Shown here: positions 23,101 through 35,104 of the stretch, one piece after another
Layout of the letters: every line of letters starts with the position of its first letter
How positions within the stretch are numbered: the first letter of the stretch is position 1
From: Fennellomyces sp. T-0311
Lineage: Eukaryota > Mucoromycota > Mucoromycetes > Mucorales > Lichtheimiaceae
Length of the DNA stretch: 64,000 bases
NCBI GenBank assembly: GCA_025266875.1
Contig: JALLLT010000003.1
Span: forward strand, 1,364,001 to 1,428,000
Reading direction: 5' to 3'
The notes under the pieces: generated by a model
The model's input: the letters and a program-made list of their open reading frames with translations, nothing else
Database searches by the model: none
Told to the model about the DNA's origin: nothing
Position numbers and translations under genes: made by a program

Positions 23101-25328
23101 CATGGGTGACTTTGCCGGCTACATGATCAACAATGAGAACTTCGTCTGGAACATCCGTACTGCGGGAGTTGCTGTCACTGCTTTGGGCTTTACGTTCACT
23201 GATATCAGCATGGACAAGTTTGTCACTCTTGATGGCTGCAATGGTTTCAAGGATGCTGTCATCATCAATTCGTTTGATCTTCCATCCAATCATCCGGATG
23301 GTGGTATTGCTCTTGTCGCCAACACTTCGATCAACAACCCCAGCCAAGTCGGTTTCAGTTTGTCTGGCGCCGAATTCAGTGCGTACTACGAGGATGTTTT
23401 GCTCGGTCCATTGGCTTCGGATGGTCCTGCCAACTTTGCTCCTAAGGCCGTTTCCAACATCAACATGGCTGGTCGCTTGATTCCTCAAGATTCCGAGAAG
23501 GGTCTCGCAGCTGTCACCGAGGTGTTCAAGAACTATTTGTCGGCCAAGGACAGTATCCTCACAGTTAAGGGTGTTTCTGGCTCTGGTCCTGGCGGTCAAG
23601 TTGGCTGGCTCACAGCTGGTTTCAAGACCATCAACATCGAGAACGTTGTGATGCCTGGTCCTGATACTCCTCCTGAGCTCATCCCTGCCATCACCATGAA
23701 GAACTTACAGATGGACTTCACCAAGTCGGCTTATTCTCCTCCCACTGGATCCAAGCAGGTGGAGGCTCAACTCAAGAGTCCGTTCGGTTTCCCTCTTGGT
23801 GTCAGCCAGCTCAATATGGATGTCATTGCTGGCTTCGATGGCCATGACATTGCCAACCTCAAGGTGCCTGATTCTCCAGCAACAACCAGTGAAACTGGTA
23901 TCATCACTACTCAATTCGAGAATGTTCCATTCGCTGTGTACGACAATGCTCATCCGTACTTCGATGCTTTTGTCAAGCTGCTGACTTCGCAAGGCAACGT
24001 GACGTTCGACTTGGCTGGTACCAGCAATGCAGTGGCCGATACTGCTGTCGGTTCCATTAAGCTCGATGGTGTTACTTTCGATGTCGATACTAGCTTGGCT
24101 GGCAAGTAATGTCGCATCAATGTTTATAACCGTACTAATGCTTGACAAACAAATAGGTTTCAACAACTTTGGTGGCAAGACCGAAATCTTGAGCTTGTAT
24201 GTTACTGGCGGTACCAAGGAGTATATCATCGTTTCATTACGAATTTCCATGACGAATCCCTCGCAGATCACCATCACGTTGGGCGACATGCTTCTTGATG
24301 TCTACATGAACGAGTTCAACGCCAAGGTCGGTGATGTCACCATCAAGGACGCCACAATTGTTCCCGGCACAAACGAGATGGATGCAGAGATGCACATGTA
24401 CAGCGAGAACCACCAAGCCCTCGGCCAGCTTTTGAGCAACTACATGACCGCCGCCAAGGTGCCGTTGACTGTCAAAGGTACCGAAAAATCTACCGATATT
24501 GCATCACTCAAGGATGGTTTGGCTACTGTCAATCTTGGAACAACGATGACTGGTATCAGTGACAAGCTCGTTGTCACCACTCTTGTGTATGCCGGTCTCG
24601 ACGCCATCTTTGGAGGAAAGGCCGATACTGAAGTTACACTTTTCAACCCTCTCAAGACTTCATTCACTTTGCTTGGGCTCAAGGCACACATCAAGGCACC
24701 CAAAGCTACTGGTGGCACGTTCGATGTCGGTGATATTGACTACACTTTGGAGAATCCACTGACTGTCGCTGCCGGTGAACAAGGAACTACCAGCAAAATA
24801 CCCGTCAATCTCAACATGGAAGCTCTTCTCGACATTGTTGGTTTGCTGCTCAACCCTGATCCCAAGATTGATATCACGCAGAACGCCACTATCCTCGTCG
24901 GAGGCAGTGATGGTTTTGCTGGTCAACTGTACTACTACCAGGATGGCGTGGGGACTTCGTTCAAGCTCGACTTCGAGGATCTTTTGGGTATTCAGGCAGC
25001 CAAGGACTCTGGTAAGGCCAAGAGTCTGCCCTCCGAGGTTGTGGGTATCCTCCCCAGTGATGTGGTCCAAGGCCTGGGTCTATCTCCTTCGTCTTCCGCT
25101 GCTGCCTCGACTGCTGCCTCGACTGCTGCCTCAAGCCCTGCTGCTGCTGACGATTCATCAGATACCAAGACGACACCTACACCAGCTGCCAAGAGTGACG
25201 ATAGCTCGGATTCTTCGGCATCGGACGAAAAGGAGGCTGAACCAACGGCATCTGCTTCCGAGGCTTCTTCGTCGGATGACAGCAAGGATGATGGTGGTCT
25301 AGGCTGGCTGTGGCCGTTCAAGAATTAA
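20160..25328 (+). CDS. Giant type II membrane protein A (LEA-2/DUF3712-like ectodomain)
   Basis: First of five paralogues. Exons 20160-20818, 20873-20913, 21000-24101 and 24157-25328 give 1,657 aa. Residues 1-55 are acidic and polar, then EKPPPPPRRRFYKQKKYW and one transmembrane helix (about 62-86); the basic residues before it predict an N-in, C-out protein. The ectodomain is built of repeated beta-type blocks with NP-motif starts (NPISVYYNDTLIG, NPSDFSIYTGD, NPSQVGFSLSG, NPSQITITLGD) and contains two copies of a unit about 743 residues long. The tail is Ala/Ser/Asp-rich and ends GLGWLWPFKN. Introns 2 and 3 both start with GC (GCAAGT). Unlike B-E, residue 345 is Ala (SAAPDG) where the others have Cys, leaving the conserved Cys near 979 unpaired. 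The biochemical role is unknown; a cell-surface or wall-facing function is inferred. The family name is by motif style, not verified. Confidence 0.85.
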
Positions 25329-26263
25329 GGTAACGGATAATGTCGTGCTTGCTGATGATTCACTGACTGACGTTTAGTACTAGTTTTGATTTACATTCAG
25401 TTTTACTTTCTTTCCATACATTACTGGGCTTTCGAAGTAAAAGCGTACCCGTGCTATATCAGCACCTTTTTTTTCTCCCCTGTAATCTGTGTACGTACTT
25501 TGTATGAATAGCTTTTCCCACCCGTATCTCCTATCCTTTTAATCATAATGGTTTTTAAAATTACTTGACTTCATGCAAGGAAACCGAGCTGTACTTTTCT
25601 CTGGATAATAATCACATTTTTCTCCTGCTTTCCAACCTTGCGTTTTTTTAAACTTTCGCTTTTGTGTGCCATAACGTAATCATAGCACTCTGAATATCCG
25701 CAAATGTAGTTAAATTATCATGTCTCAAACAGCATGACGCATGCAGCATCTTGAGGAAAACCTTAATATTTTTGCTTGCAAACACATTTCCTTTTTGCAC
25801 TTCACTTACTTGAGAGTGGCATCGATGAAACTCAGTCCAGACCATGGCATTGCAAGGGCCATCGTGGATAATATAGATTCTCTAAATCTCATTCAGCAGC
25901 TGAAAATGCAGCTTCAAACTCACCCCTTTAGAAAAAGTTAATTTATACGTCCTTCCCAGGTTGGGTGAAGTTGTGGAGCGCTCATCGAGGTCCTATTATG
26001 GTAAATATCTATGTATCTACGTGTATTACCCAAAGCTCAAGGACGTCAAAAGCACTACCAATGAACTGATATACTTGATCTTAAAAGTTGGCTCCGTACT
26101 TTTGATACTCATCCAATTGAGCTAACGCCTTAGGGAACGTTTGTGTATGTGGCTTTGAGAAGATGGAAGGCTCAACTTTCATCGCATTGATGCCCAAATA
26201 TAAGGTTTAACATAGGGCACGATCGTTCGCAGCTACACTCGGTGGAGCCATATGGTGAGCAAT
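25329..26263. other. A-B spacer, proximal part
   Basis: 3' flank of gene A followed by AT-rich DNA without a recognisable gene. Confidence 0.5.
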
Positions 26264-26333
26264 ACTAGCGCGCTGCGCGCGTTCAATACATACGTCAAAA
26301 TAAAAATCATCAGTATATCACTAGCGCGCTGCG
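26264..26333 (+). repeat. Direct repeat pair ACTAGCGCGCTGCG
   Basis: The 14-base sequence occurs at 26264-26277 and again at 26320-26333, 56 bp apart. Both copies are GC-rich in an AT-rich background and each contains the palindrome AGCGCGCT. Confidence 0.8.
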
Positions 26334-26591
26334 TTCCATGGAAAGGCTCAAAAGTTTATGATGATACATACTTCTGAGGCAGATGCCGAACTTGAAGAGT
26401 ATGTAGGTAGTATCAGCGACACTGATAGGTTGATAGCTATCTCGAGGAATTTGATTTTAGTTATCGATGGAGCGATTGATCAAATACGTTGTGACAAATT
26501 TCCTTTGCCGTTTGGTTTCTCTTTTGGTATCACCATATTCCATACACAGCAAGCGCGTGCCTATTGTGCCTGCTGCCTACTCTATTGTTTG

Positions 26592-26830
26592 GTGCATTTT
26601 GCACATCTCGATCTACATCTTCACAGGGAACCACGGTCAACAACCGCTATTCTATTATACTGGTGCATTCTGCACATCTTAATTTACTTCTCTACACGGA
26701 ACCCACGGTCAATATCCATTATTCTATTATACTTGTGCATTTTGCACATCTCAAGCTCCCTTTGTACTCAGATCCCCACTGTCAACACCCGATATTCTTT
26801 TATACATGTGCATTTTGCACATCTTCATCT
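26592..26830 (+). repeat. About 72-bp minisatellite, four copies
   Basis: The core GTGCATT[TC]TGCACATCT starts near 26592, 26663, 26735 and 26808, a 71-73 bp period. Between cores, units share CAC-GG--CCACGGTCAA and TATTCTATTATAC. The core is itself an inverted repeat (GTGCA...TGCAC). Because 72 is a multiple of three, an artificial 200-codon open frame runs across it. Confidence 0.85.
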
Positions 26831-27624
26831 TACACTGGGATCATTTCGAGAAATCCTTTCACATCAACAACGTGCCTCCGGCACAACTAGTTATTATCAC
26901 AGTCGTATATTCAGAACCCAGAGAAAAGAAGCCTATAAATACCCCCGAATTATCAAATGAAATAAACCAGTTAACTTGACCTCAATTATCTTGATCATAC
27001 CTTTCAGAAGCCCAAGGCAGGAGTTACATCTGCATTTGGTTAACTCACCCTTTCTATTTCTCTTATTTTAGCCTATTTGTGGATCCTGTTTCACACAAAA
27101 CCTTTTTTTATACAAACAATTTCCTTTCACAACAATATCATGACTCAGTTGGCTCTTTACCTCGCCTTTTGCCTAGGCAAAACTTGGGACCGTAAAGATT
27201 TCGCTGACTGCGAAAGCGAACACTGGGATCGTCGAGAACAACGAAAGCCTTTTTTTAACTTTACGTACGCTTTCATAAATGTGGCATCTCCGAAATGATC
27301 GAATATGCCAGTAAGATGATTGCACGCTTCTTTACCTTTTATTAGGAATATGAAAAGCAAACCGTGTTGGGCAGAACCGTCTCTAATAACTCGCGTTCCA
27401 TATAGAAGCAAAGGGTTCGAAATTATGGCACTAAATCTCAAAGTGAACTGATAGCTGAAACGAATAGTCACATCAGTACTGAAAAGGAGAAGAACGGGAT
27501 CATATATCTCAACTATAAGTGTCTTAGATAGGATATATAAAGATAACATTTTGGTTAACGTTCAGGCTCTGATGAATAGGAGCTACATACGTACTGCCAT
27601 ATTATTATGTAATCAGAACCCTTT

Positions 27625-27799
27625 ACATCCAGCTGTCACCACCATCGTCAGTCTCTAGCTGTGGGATGGCGAGCCAGTTATGTACCATCGAAAATGGGCT
27701 AAACTCTTCTGGGGCTTCCAGCAATTGTGGGCCATGCTGCCATTGTTGCACAGGTACGGTGGAATGGTGCTTTTTATAGGTACTCAACCATTTTTGTAA
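27625..27799 (-). pseudogene. Isolated coding-like exon fragment
   Basis: On the minus strand a GC-richer 175-bp block reads as 57 codons without interruption to a stop at 27625, preceded by an acceptor-like CTAAAAG. Its wording (LQKWLSTYKKHHS, QQWQHGPQLLEAPEEF, NWLAIPQLE) resembles a normal protein end rather than AT-rich noise. No matching upstream exons are visible, so it is probably a gene remnant. I do not recognise the family. Confidence 0.4.
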
Positions 27800-29339
27800 C
27801 TTTTAGACAAAATACTTAGTGTTTCAATACTTTGCTCGTGCTTTTCTCTCGTCATTCGGTTGTATTACTTTAAAGATTGCATCGTTAATACTACTTTGGC
27901 GCCGCAATGTCTGTATTTTTCAGGTTTTATTAGCACTCAATGACTGAATTATGTCTGTAAATTAAGGAATGAGGCTCCTCACTGCTTAATGTAGGGTGTA
28001 GGAAGTAATTTTTACATTCACGCTAGTCAGATGTTCTCCAAGGCATCAGAATAGAAAATAAACATTCGAATCTATGTAAGCTACTGTAAACCTTACACAT
28101 GCGAGTTAGCTAATTATATTTCAAACAATCTAGCCAGCTATTTGTCCATTCCTGAAGCAGTGAGGTGGGAGAGAAAATATTTAACTATATGAATGCATCT
28201 ACTTGCTCACACGAAAGGGAGGCTCGCAAAAGCAATACAGATTTTACAACACTCAACCTTTTTTCAACTAACCAAACTTTCACTATGCCTATCCATCACT
28301 GCGACTGGCTGTGATGTATATAATAAAGAACATTTGTGTGTCGACAAAGGTACAGGCAATAATAGTGTGATGCTAAAATTGCATAATTTGCACTGTTGCT
28401 TAGTAATCCGTTTAGTATATCATGTTCGCCAAATATTTGTCATCTGTTTAAATCAATTGGGATTGCTGCACTGAACAATAGTTTATGCACGTATGCCTAT
28501 TGGTGTTTTAACTTTGTTTTCATAGCGATTAACTCTTCTAATTGATATGACGTTAGCATAATGACAAATCCCTGGTACTGGGTAAGCGTTCATATTCTCA
28601 TCCATTTTGTACCTCCTGTCGGAATATCCAGCTTTCTCGTCATGTGCATCTAAACTCGATAAATATAGTCCAGAATTTCTCCTAAAATAAATATGCTTGC
28701 ATTCGACAAACTCCCACGAATAAACAGCCATACCAGCAAAGGAATGCTTTTCCAGTATCTTAAGCCAACTCTGAATTAGCTATTACATACCGTATAAGCA
28801 GTATCAATAGGTATTTGGCTGAAGTGCTCAGAGTTGTGAAATCACGACGTAATAAATAATAAAGTCAATTATAATTCCAGTCGAGCAACTTTTTTTATAA
28901 TAATATCGCTGATCCGCTTGGTAGCACTTGAAGCAACTCTACTAGAGTCGTTACATATACGACATATCCTGATTATGAAAGTAGCATTGTCTAATTCAGT
29001 AGTTCGTGGTAATGCGCAAAGATTGACCATGTTTATTTTAACTTGGGCACTCCAAGCTAGTGGTACGTGTCACAGTATGCGTCCATTCATAAAAAATGTA
29101 GCGAATATTCCGAAACGTTGGTTCGGTAACCTGTACTATTCTATTTTCCCTGAATCTGCGAAATAAAAATCATACATGATATTTTACTTTTAGTTCTGGT
29201 CTCGTTATATCGATGGACTACATTGATTTTCCATTGCTACCGTCAAAAAGCAAATAATGCGAGGACTTTAGTTTAATCACTTATCATGTATTGATTACCA
29301 GGGAATGTATTAAACCCATTTTGTGCAACAATGAAACAC
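27800..29339. other. A-B spacer, distal part
   Basis: AT-rich DNA; no gene or RNA recognised. Confidence 0.5.
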
Positions 29340-29800
29340 GTATATCAGCATGGCATTAACCTTGCTATAGCGAAAACGGATGAATGAAAGCTGTCTATCG
29401 CCGACAGTAACCGTGCTGGTACTAGTCTAGTTCACTCGTGATACAGTTTATGCGCTCTAACGAAGTTACATCGTTAAGTAGATTTTCTAATTTGTTAGAT
29501 ACGGATGCCTTATAAACTACTTCTTCTTATCCTACTTTTCAGACCTGCCCATATCACAAAAGTACTTCCACGATGGGCATTTCACATGTGGGGTTCTCTT
29601 TCTGGAGTTCCAGAACGGGACGACGCGTACGAAAGAGAAACTTGTACGCCTTATAGCACTCAGCTTTCGAGGTATGGTCAGGATAATAGCCGGGACGGTT
29701 GAACAAAGGTTCATTGCGTTAAGGTGCATAGCCAACTATTGGGCTCTATTTTTGACAGAAGCTTAATTTGGCCGTTTTCTATCTTCCGTATACCAACCAG
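29340..29800 (+). promoter_or_regulatory. Upstream module of gene B (family-shared)
   Basis: Contains AGTAACCGTGCTGGTACTAG with TGATACAGTT (compare 36787 and 43938), CGATGGGCATTTCACATGTG (29571-29590), GGGACGACGCGTACG and GGTTGAACAAAGGTTCATTGCG, in the same order as the modules before A, C and D. Confidence 0.65.
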
Positions 29801-29860
29801 AGCACTTTGTATCACACAGGGCACCTGGTTCATATTAGTGTGAAAAAGGAGCTTGGGCAA

Positions 29861-29868
29861 TATAAAAA
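29861..29868 (+). promoter_or_regulatory. TATA box of gene B
   Basis: TATAAAAA, 119 bp before the start codon. Confidence 0.6.
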
Positions 29869-29979
29869 GTCTATATAATACTATTCAAATCGTTGGAAAA
29901 ACCCTCATATATTTTTCTCCATTCTTTTCTAATCCGCGAACCAACAGCGAGAGCGATTAACAGCAGCAACGTATAATCG

Positions 29980-32900
29980 ATGGCAACGCACGCACCAGAA
30001 TTTCATGACGGTCGCATGCCCTTTGCCTCTGCAGCAGACGACTCACAGTATCTCGACCGCGGATCTTCTAACAGCTCGCGAAGTGTTGAAGAAGGCGTAA
30101 TGGAGGAGTACGCTGAAAAGCCACCACCTCCACCAAAACGGCGCTTCTACAAGCAAAAGAAATACTGGATCATCTGCTCCATCATCACAGTCCTCATCGT
30201 TGTCGTAGTCGTACTGCTTATTATTTTTGTCTTCTTCCCTATGATTGCACAGTCAATCATGAATCATGCTGGCATTGGTGTTGAAGAAGCCAACATTTCA
30301 TTCAGTCCTCCAGAAGACAACTTGGCTCGCCGTCAAGAAATTGACAAGGAACGCACATTCTATATGTCAATGACCAGCAAGCTTTCAAACACCGGTCCGT
30401 TCTCTGCAGACATTGAATTCCACAATCCAATAAATGTCTACTATAACGACACTCTCATCGGTACAATTACTCTTCCGAGGACGCATATCTCAGGCGGTAA
30501 AGGCACCTTGAAGGCAGTTACGCCGTTCTTGATTGAAGATCCAGCATACTTTACCGAGTTCACGAAGGATCTGCTTGCTCAAGAATCCTTCGCTTGGAGG
30601 CTGAAAGGCAAACTAGACATCAGTGCACTAAGCAGGTAAGACAGCATGGAAGCTTATCGTCTCGTATACATGGTGCTAATGCGTACAACAGAACTGCAAC
30701 TATAGATCTAGATAAGGAGATCCACTTGCAAGGCAAGTCAACATAACCGACCTGGGATATTTGACAAGCACATAAATATTAGACCCGTTGACTTTGGTTC
30801 CTTTTATAGGCATGAATAGTTTCCCAGAGGTCAAAATCACCTCATTCCAACTGCCAGCAAATGCACCTGAAGGTGGTATCTCGGTGGAACTTGGCACGGT
30901 CCTGACCAGTCCATCTCCAATCGGCTTCCAGCTTGGCACAATTGCACTGGATGTCGGCTATGATGGTGTGAGGCTTGGTCTTGTCAAAGCAGAAGGCGTC
31001 AATCTACACAAGGGAGAAAATGAACTGATGCTCAAAGGCACCCTCGTTCCGCAAACAAACGAGCAAGATCTGGAAAAAGTTAGCGTACTCTTTTCCAACT
31101 ACGTTGCTGGTAACATGTCCCAAACCTCGGCCACTGGTGTCTCCTGTGCTCCTGATGGTACCAATCCCATTGGTTGGCTCTCTGATGCTTTCACCACTGT
31201 TCGTCTGAATGTGGGTCTTGGTCTCGAAGAGCCGCTTAGCATCATCAAAGCTGTCAGTATGGGCTATCTCGACCTGGTGTTTGATGCTAATGCGCCGTAT
31301 GCTCCTGTCACCTCTGCACCGGCTGTGGTTGCTGACTTCTCCATTCCGTTTGGCTTCTCCCTCAACATCTCTGAGGTTTCGCAGGAACTGAAGCTTGGTA
31401 CCAACTCCAGCGGCGAATTTGCAAGCATCTCTGTCCCCTATGTCCCATCACAAAGTGACCAGGCTGCCGGAAAGCTGCAGTTCGCCATGAGCAACGTTTC
31501 CATTACTGCTCTGACTGGCAAGGAGTCCCTGTTCAACGACTTCACGTATGCATTGACTGCGTCGGACTTGTACTCGTTCCAGGTTGGAGGCAAGGCGAGC
31601 ACCAAGACTTCTACTCCTATTGGAAACATCACACTCTCTGGCATCACATTCGAGGTTCCAACATCACTCCATGGCTTGCAATTCCTGAATTCCGCTCCAA
31701 CTGTTGTCAACAGTGTTGATGTCATTGGAGGCACGCCCGAGAACTTGTTGCTGGCCATCAATGTTACCATGGAGAACCCATCGGACTTTAGCATCTTCAC
31801 CGGTGATGTCACCTTTGCGTTCCTAGCGAGCGGCGAGCAACTTGGCAACGTTATCCTCACTGGTCTGAAACTGCAGCGTGGCACAAACATTGTCGGCGCT
31901 TCGTCAACGTTCAACCCCAAGGTGTCTTCGGTTGGACAGAACTTGTTGAGCACGTTCGTTATGGGCCAGAACAACGACGTATCGATCGCTGGTTTCGACG
32001 GTTCGACTCCTATTGCTTCCTTGGCTGGCGGCCTTGGTGCAATTTCCATCAGCACAACTCTGCCTGGTCTTCAGTCCAAGCTTATTCAAGGATCGAAGCT
32101 CACTGTTAACGAGGATTCTCCACAGAATGGTATCGTCAGTGTCCAGGTGTCTATTGCCAACCCATTCACTGCTGGCCTGAGCATCACCAAGGTCCTATCT
32201 GCTGTTACTTACAAGGGCATGCCCATCGGTAACATCGATCAAGACATCAGCGGCAGCCCGTTCAACATTGGTGGCAAGTCGACTGGTGAATCGCCTATGC
32301 TTAACATGCAGATGAACATTGATCCTGCTGCTGTCGCTCTTTTGCTTCGCACACTTGCCGTTGAGGCCAGTCTCGATACTGGTGCTCTGGATGCCATGCT
32401 TACGTTGGGTGGTTTCTCCGTTGCCGGTCAAGAGCAACGCGCCGCTGATTCCAACCTGTTTGACGGTTTCAACATCTCAAGCTATGTCATGGATGCCATG
32501 AAAGTGCTTGCTGCTGATCTGCAGCTGTCGTCTACCCTCACAATTGGCGAGTATGTGAATGACTTGGCGTTCTCCCAGGATGGTGTAGCTGTTGCGACGG
32601 ATGGCACTGTGACCCGTTTGATCCCTATTGTTGGTCAGCCCATTGTCCAGCAGATTGTCGATGGTGCTCAGCTTGGATTTGAGACTATTGTCTTGTCTTC
32701 ACCATCAGACATGAGCTTCAAGGTTCAGATGAAGGGCAGTATCACCAATGCTGGTCCTATGGCTGCACAGATTGCGTTCCCTGAACTTTTGAGTGTCAAC
32801 TGGAATGGCAAAGAAATCGGCAAGGTTGCCATGCCCACAATCACTACCGCGGCCAATGTTGGTGCTCAATTTGACGTTTCTGGAGACTTTACGATTTCCG

Positions 32901-35104
32901 ACGCGACTTTGATGGGCGAGTTCGCTGGCTACATGATCAACAACGAGAATTTCGTGTGGAACATTCGCACTTCTGGTGTTGCCGTCACTGCTCTTGGTTT
33001 CACCTTCACCGGTATCAGCATGGACAAATTTGTCACTCTCGATGGCTGCAATGGTTTCCGTGATGCTGTTCTCATCAACAAGTTTGACTTACCATCCAAC
33101 CATCCTGACGGAGGTATTATGCTTAATGCCGACACTTCGATCAACAACCCAAGTCAAGTTGGCTTCAGCTTATCTGGTGCTGCTTTTGCCACGTACTACA
33201 GGGATGTTGAACTTGGTCCTTTGGCCTCAGTCGGTGCTGCCAACTTTGCTCCCAAAGCGGTCTCGAACATCCAGATGACTGGTCGATTGGCGCCACAAGA
33301 AGGAGCAGCACTCGAAGCAGTTACAGAAGTGTTCAGAAACTTCCTTTCAGCCAAAGATACTCTGTTGACAGTCAAGGGTGTCTCTGGATCAGGACCTGGT
33401 GGTGTTGTCGGTTGGCTCACAGCTGGTTTCAAGACTATTTCTATCGACAATGTCCTTCTGCCGGGACCTGATACTCCTCCTGAGCTCATCACGTCCGTCA
33501 ATATGAGAAACCTGCAGATGGACTTCACGAAAGATGCGTATGCTCCCACCACTGGATCAAGCCAAGTTGAGGCGCAGCTGCAAAGTCCATTCGGCTTCCC
33601 TCTTGGCGTCAGTCAGCTCAACATGGATGTCATTGCTGGATTGGAAGGTCACGATATTGCCAACCTCAAGGTTCCGGATTCTCCAGCTACAACGAGTGAG
33701 ACTGGCTTGGTTACGACTCAGTTCTCGGGTGTTCCTTTCTCCGTATACAAGGACGCTCATCCATACTTCGATGCTTTCGTCAAGGTGCTGACTGCAACGG
33801 GTAACGTGTCATTTGAATTGTCTGGTACCAGCAATGCTGTAGCTCAGACAGCAATTGGCGCTATTTCTCTTGATGGCGTTACGTTTGACGTTGTCACTAG
33901 TTTGGCTGGTAAGTTTACTTTGCGTTAGTGCATGAATGTTTATAACTTTACTAACGTCCTATAAACAAATATCTCAGGTTTTAACAACTTCGGTGGCAAG
34001 GCGGATGTGTTGAGTTTGGCTGTTACCGGTGGTACCAGAGACTACATCATTGTCAGTACCAGGATCGCGATGACCAATCCTTCGCAGATCACAATTACAG
34101 TTGGTGACATGATTCTGGACGTATATATGAACGAATTCAATGCCAAGGTCGGTGATGTTACGATCAAGGATGCTACGATTGCGCCTGGCACGAACGAAAT
34201 GGATGCAGAGATGCACATGTACAGCGACAACCATCAAGCACTTGGTCAGCTGTTGAGCAACTACATGACTGCAGCAACTGTCCCATTGACGGTCAAGGGT
34301 ACAGAACAGTCTAGTGATATCGCGTCACTCAAAGGTGGTTTGTCAACAGTCAACATGCAAACGAGTATCACAGGCATGAGTGATAAGCTCGTTGTTGACG
34401 CGTATGTGTACGCGAGTCTTTCCCCGATTTCTGCGACAACATCAGTGACGCTGTACAATCCGCTTCAGACTTCGTTCACACTCCTTTCTGTCGAAGCTGT
34501 GGTCACCGCCGTCGGTCGTAGATCGGGTTCTTTCGTCGTCGGTACCATAGAGTATACCTTGCCAAACCCCTTGACTGTTGAAGCTGGTCAGCATGTAGTC
34601 AGTGACAGGTGGCCTGTCACTGTGAATCTGGCTATTCCAACCCTCAGTGACCTTGTTGAGTTCCTTTTGACCGGGAACCCCAAGATCAACATAACCCAGA
34701 ATGTGACTATCTTGGTCGGTGGCAGTGATGGGTTCCTTGGTGCTTTATACTATTATCAACATGATGTGCCTACGACTATTGAAATGCCTTTATCAGATGT
34801 AGCTCGAAGTGCTGCAAACACTACTTCAGTACTCGAAAGCATGAGTGCGCTGCCGCCCTCTAGTGATGCATCGTCTCCAGCTTCATCTACTGTGTCTACT
34901 GCTGTTTCAAGTCCCACTACTGATAGTGATGATGGCTCGTCTGCATCGGAATCTACACCAACACCAGAACCAGCCGAAACTGATGACGACTCTAGCTCTC
35001 CAATTACTGAAACACCGGAGCCTGAAGCAACGGAATCTTCGTCCAATGATGCGTCCTCCTCTGACACTGGGGGTATAGCAGCGTGGATATGGCCATTCAA
35101 CTAA
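29980..35104 (+). CDS. Giant type II membrane protein B (LEA-2/DUF3712-like ectodomain)
   Basis: Second paralogue. Exons 29980-30635, 30692-30732, 30810-33908 and 33978-35104 give 1,640 aa. The plan is as in A: acidic head, EEYAEKPPPPPKRRFYKQKKYW, one membrane helix, duplicated ectodomain, Ser/Thr/Asp/Glu-rich tail ending GGIAAWIWPFN. It keeps both ectodomain cysteines (SCAPDG and LDGCNGF). Intron 2 starts with GC; intron 3 has a normal GTAAGT. From about ten bases before its ATG it is almost identical to gene C for 1.9 kb including introns 1 and 2, and again from about 32,940 to 34,350, while large middle parts match gene D instead. The promoter is unlike that of C beyond the degenerate shared motifs. 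This points to gene conversion. Function unknown. Confidence 0.86.

Noticed and set aside
21454..23599. Long minus-strand open frames (up to 263 codons) inside genes A-E
   Set aside because: They recur at matching positions in every paralogue and follow from the codon bias of the sense strand; no splice logic or independent motif supports them.
26358..26960. 200-codon open frame in the A-B spacer
   Set aside because: It is produced by the 72-bp minisatellite, whose period is a multiple of three; similar frames exist in other phases.
27410..27430. GGTTCGAAATT as a tRNA B-box
   Set aside because: No matching A-box, acceptor stem or anticodon arm could be built around it.
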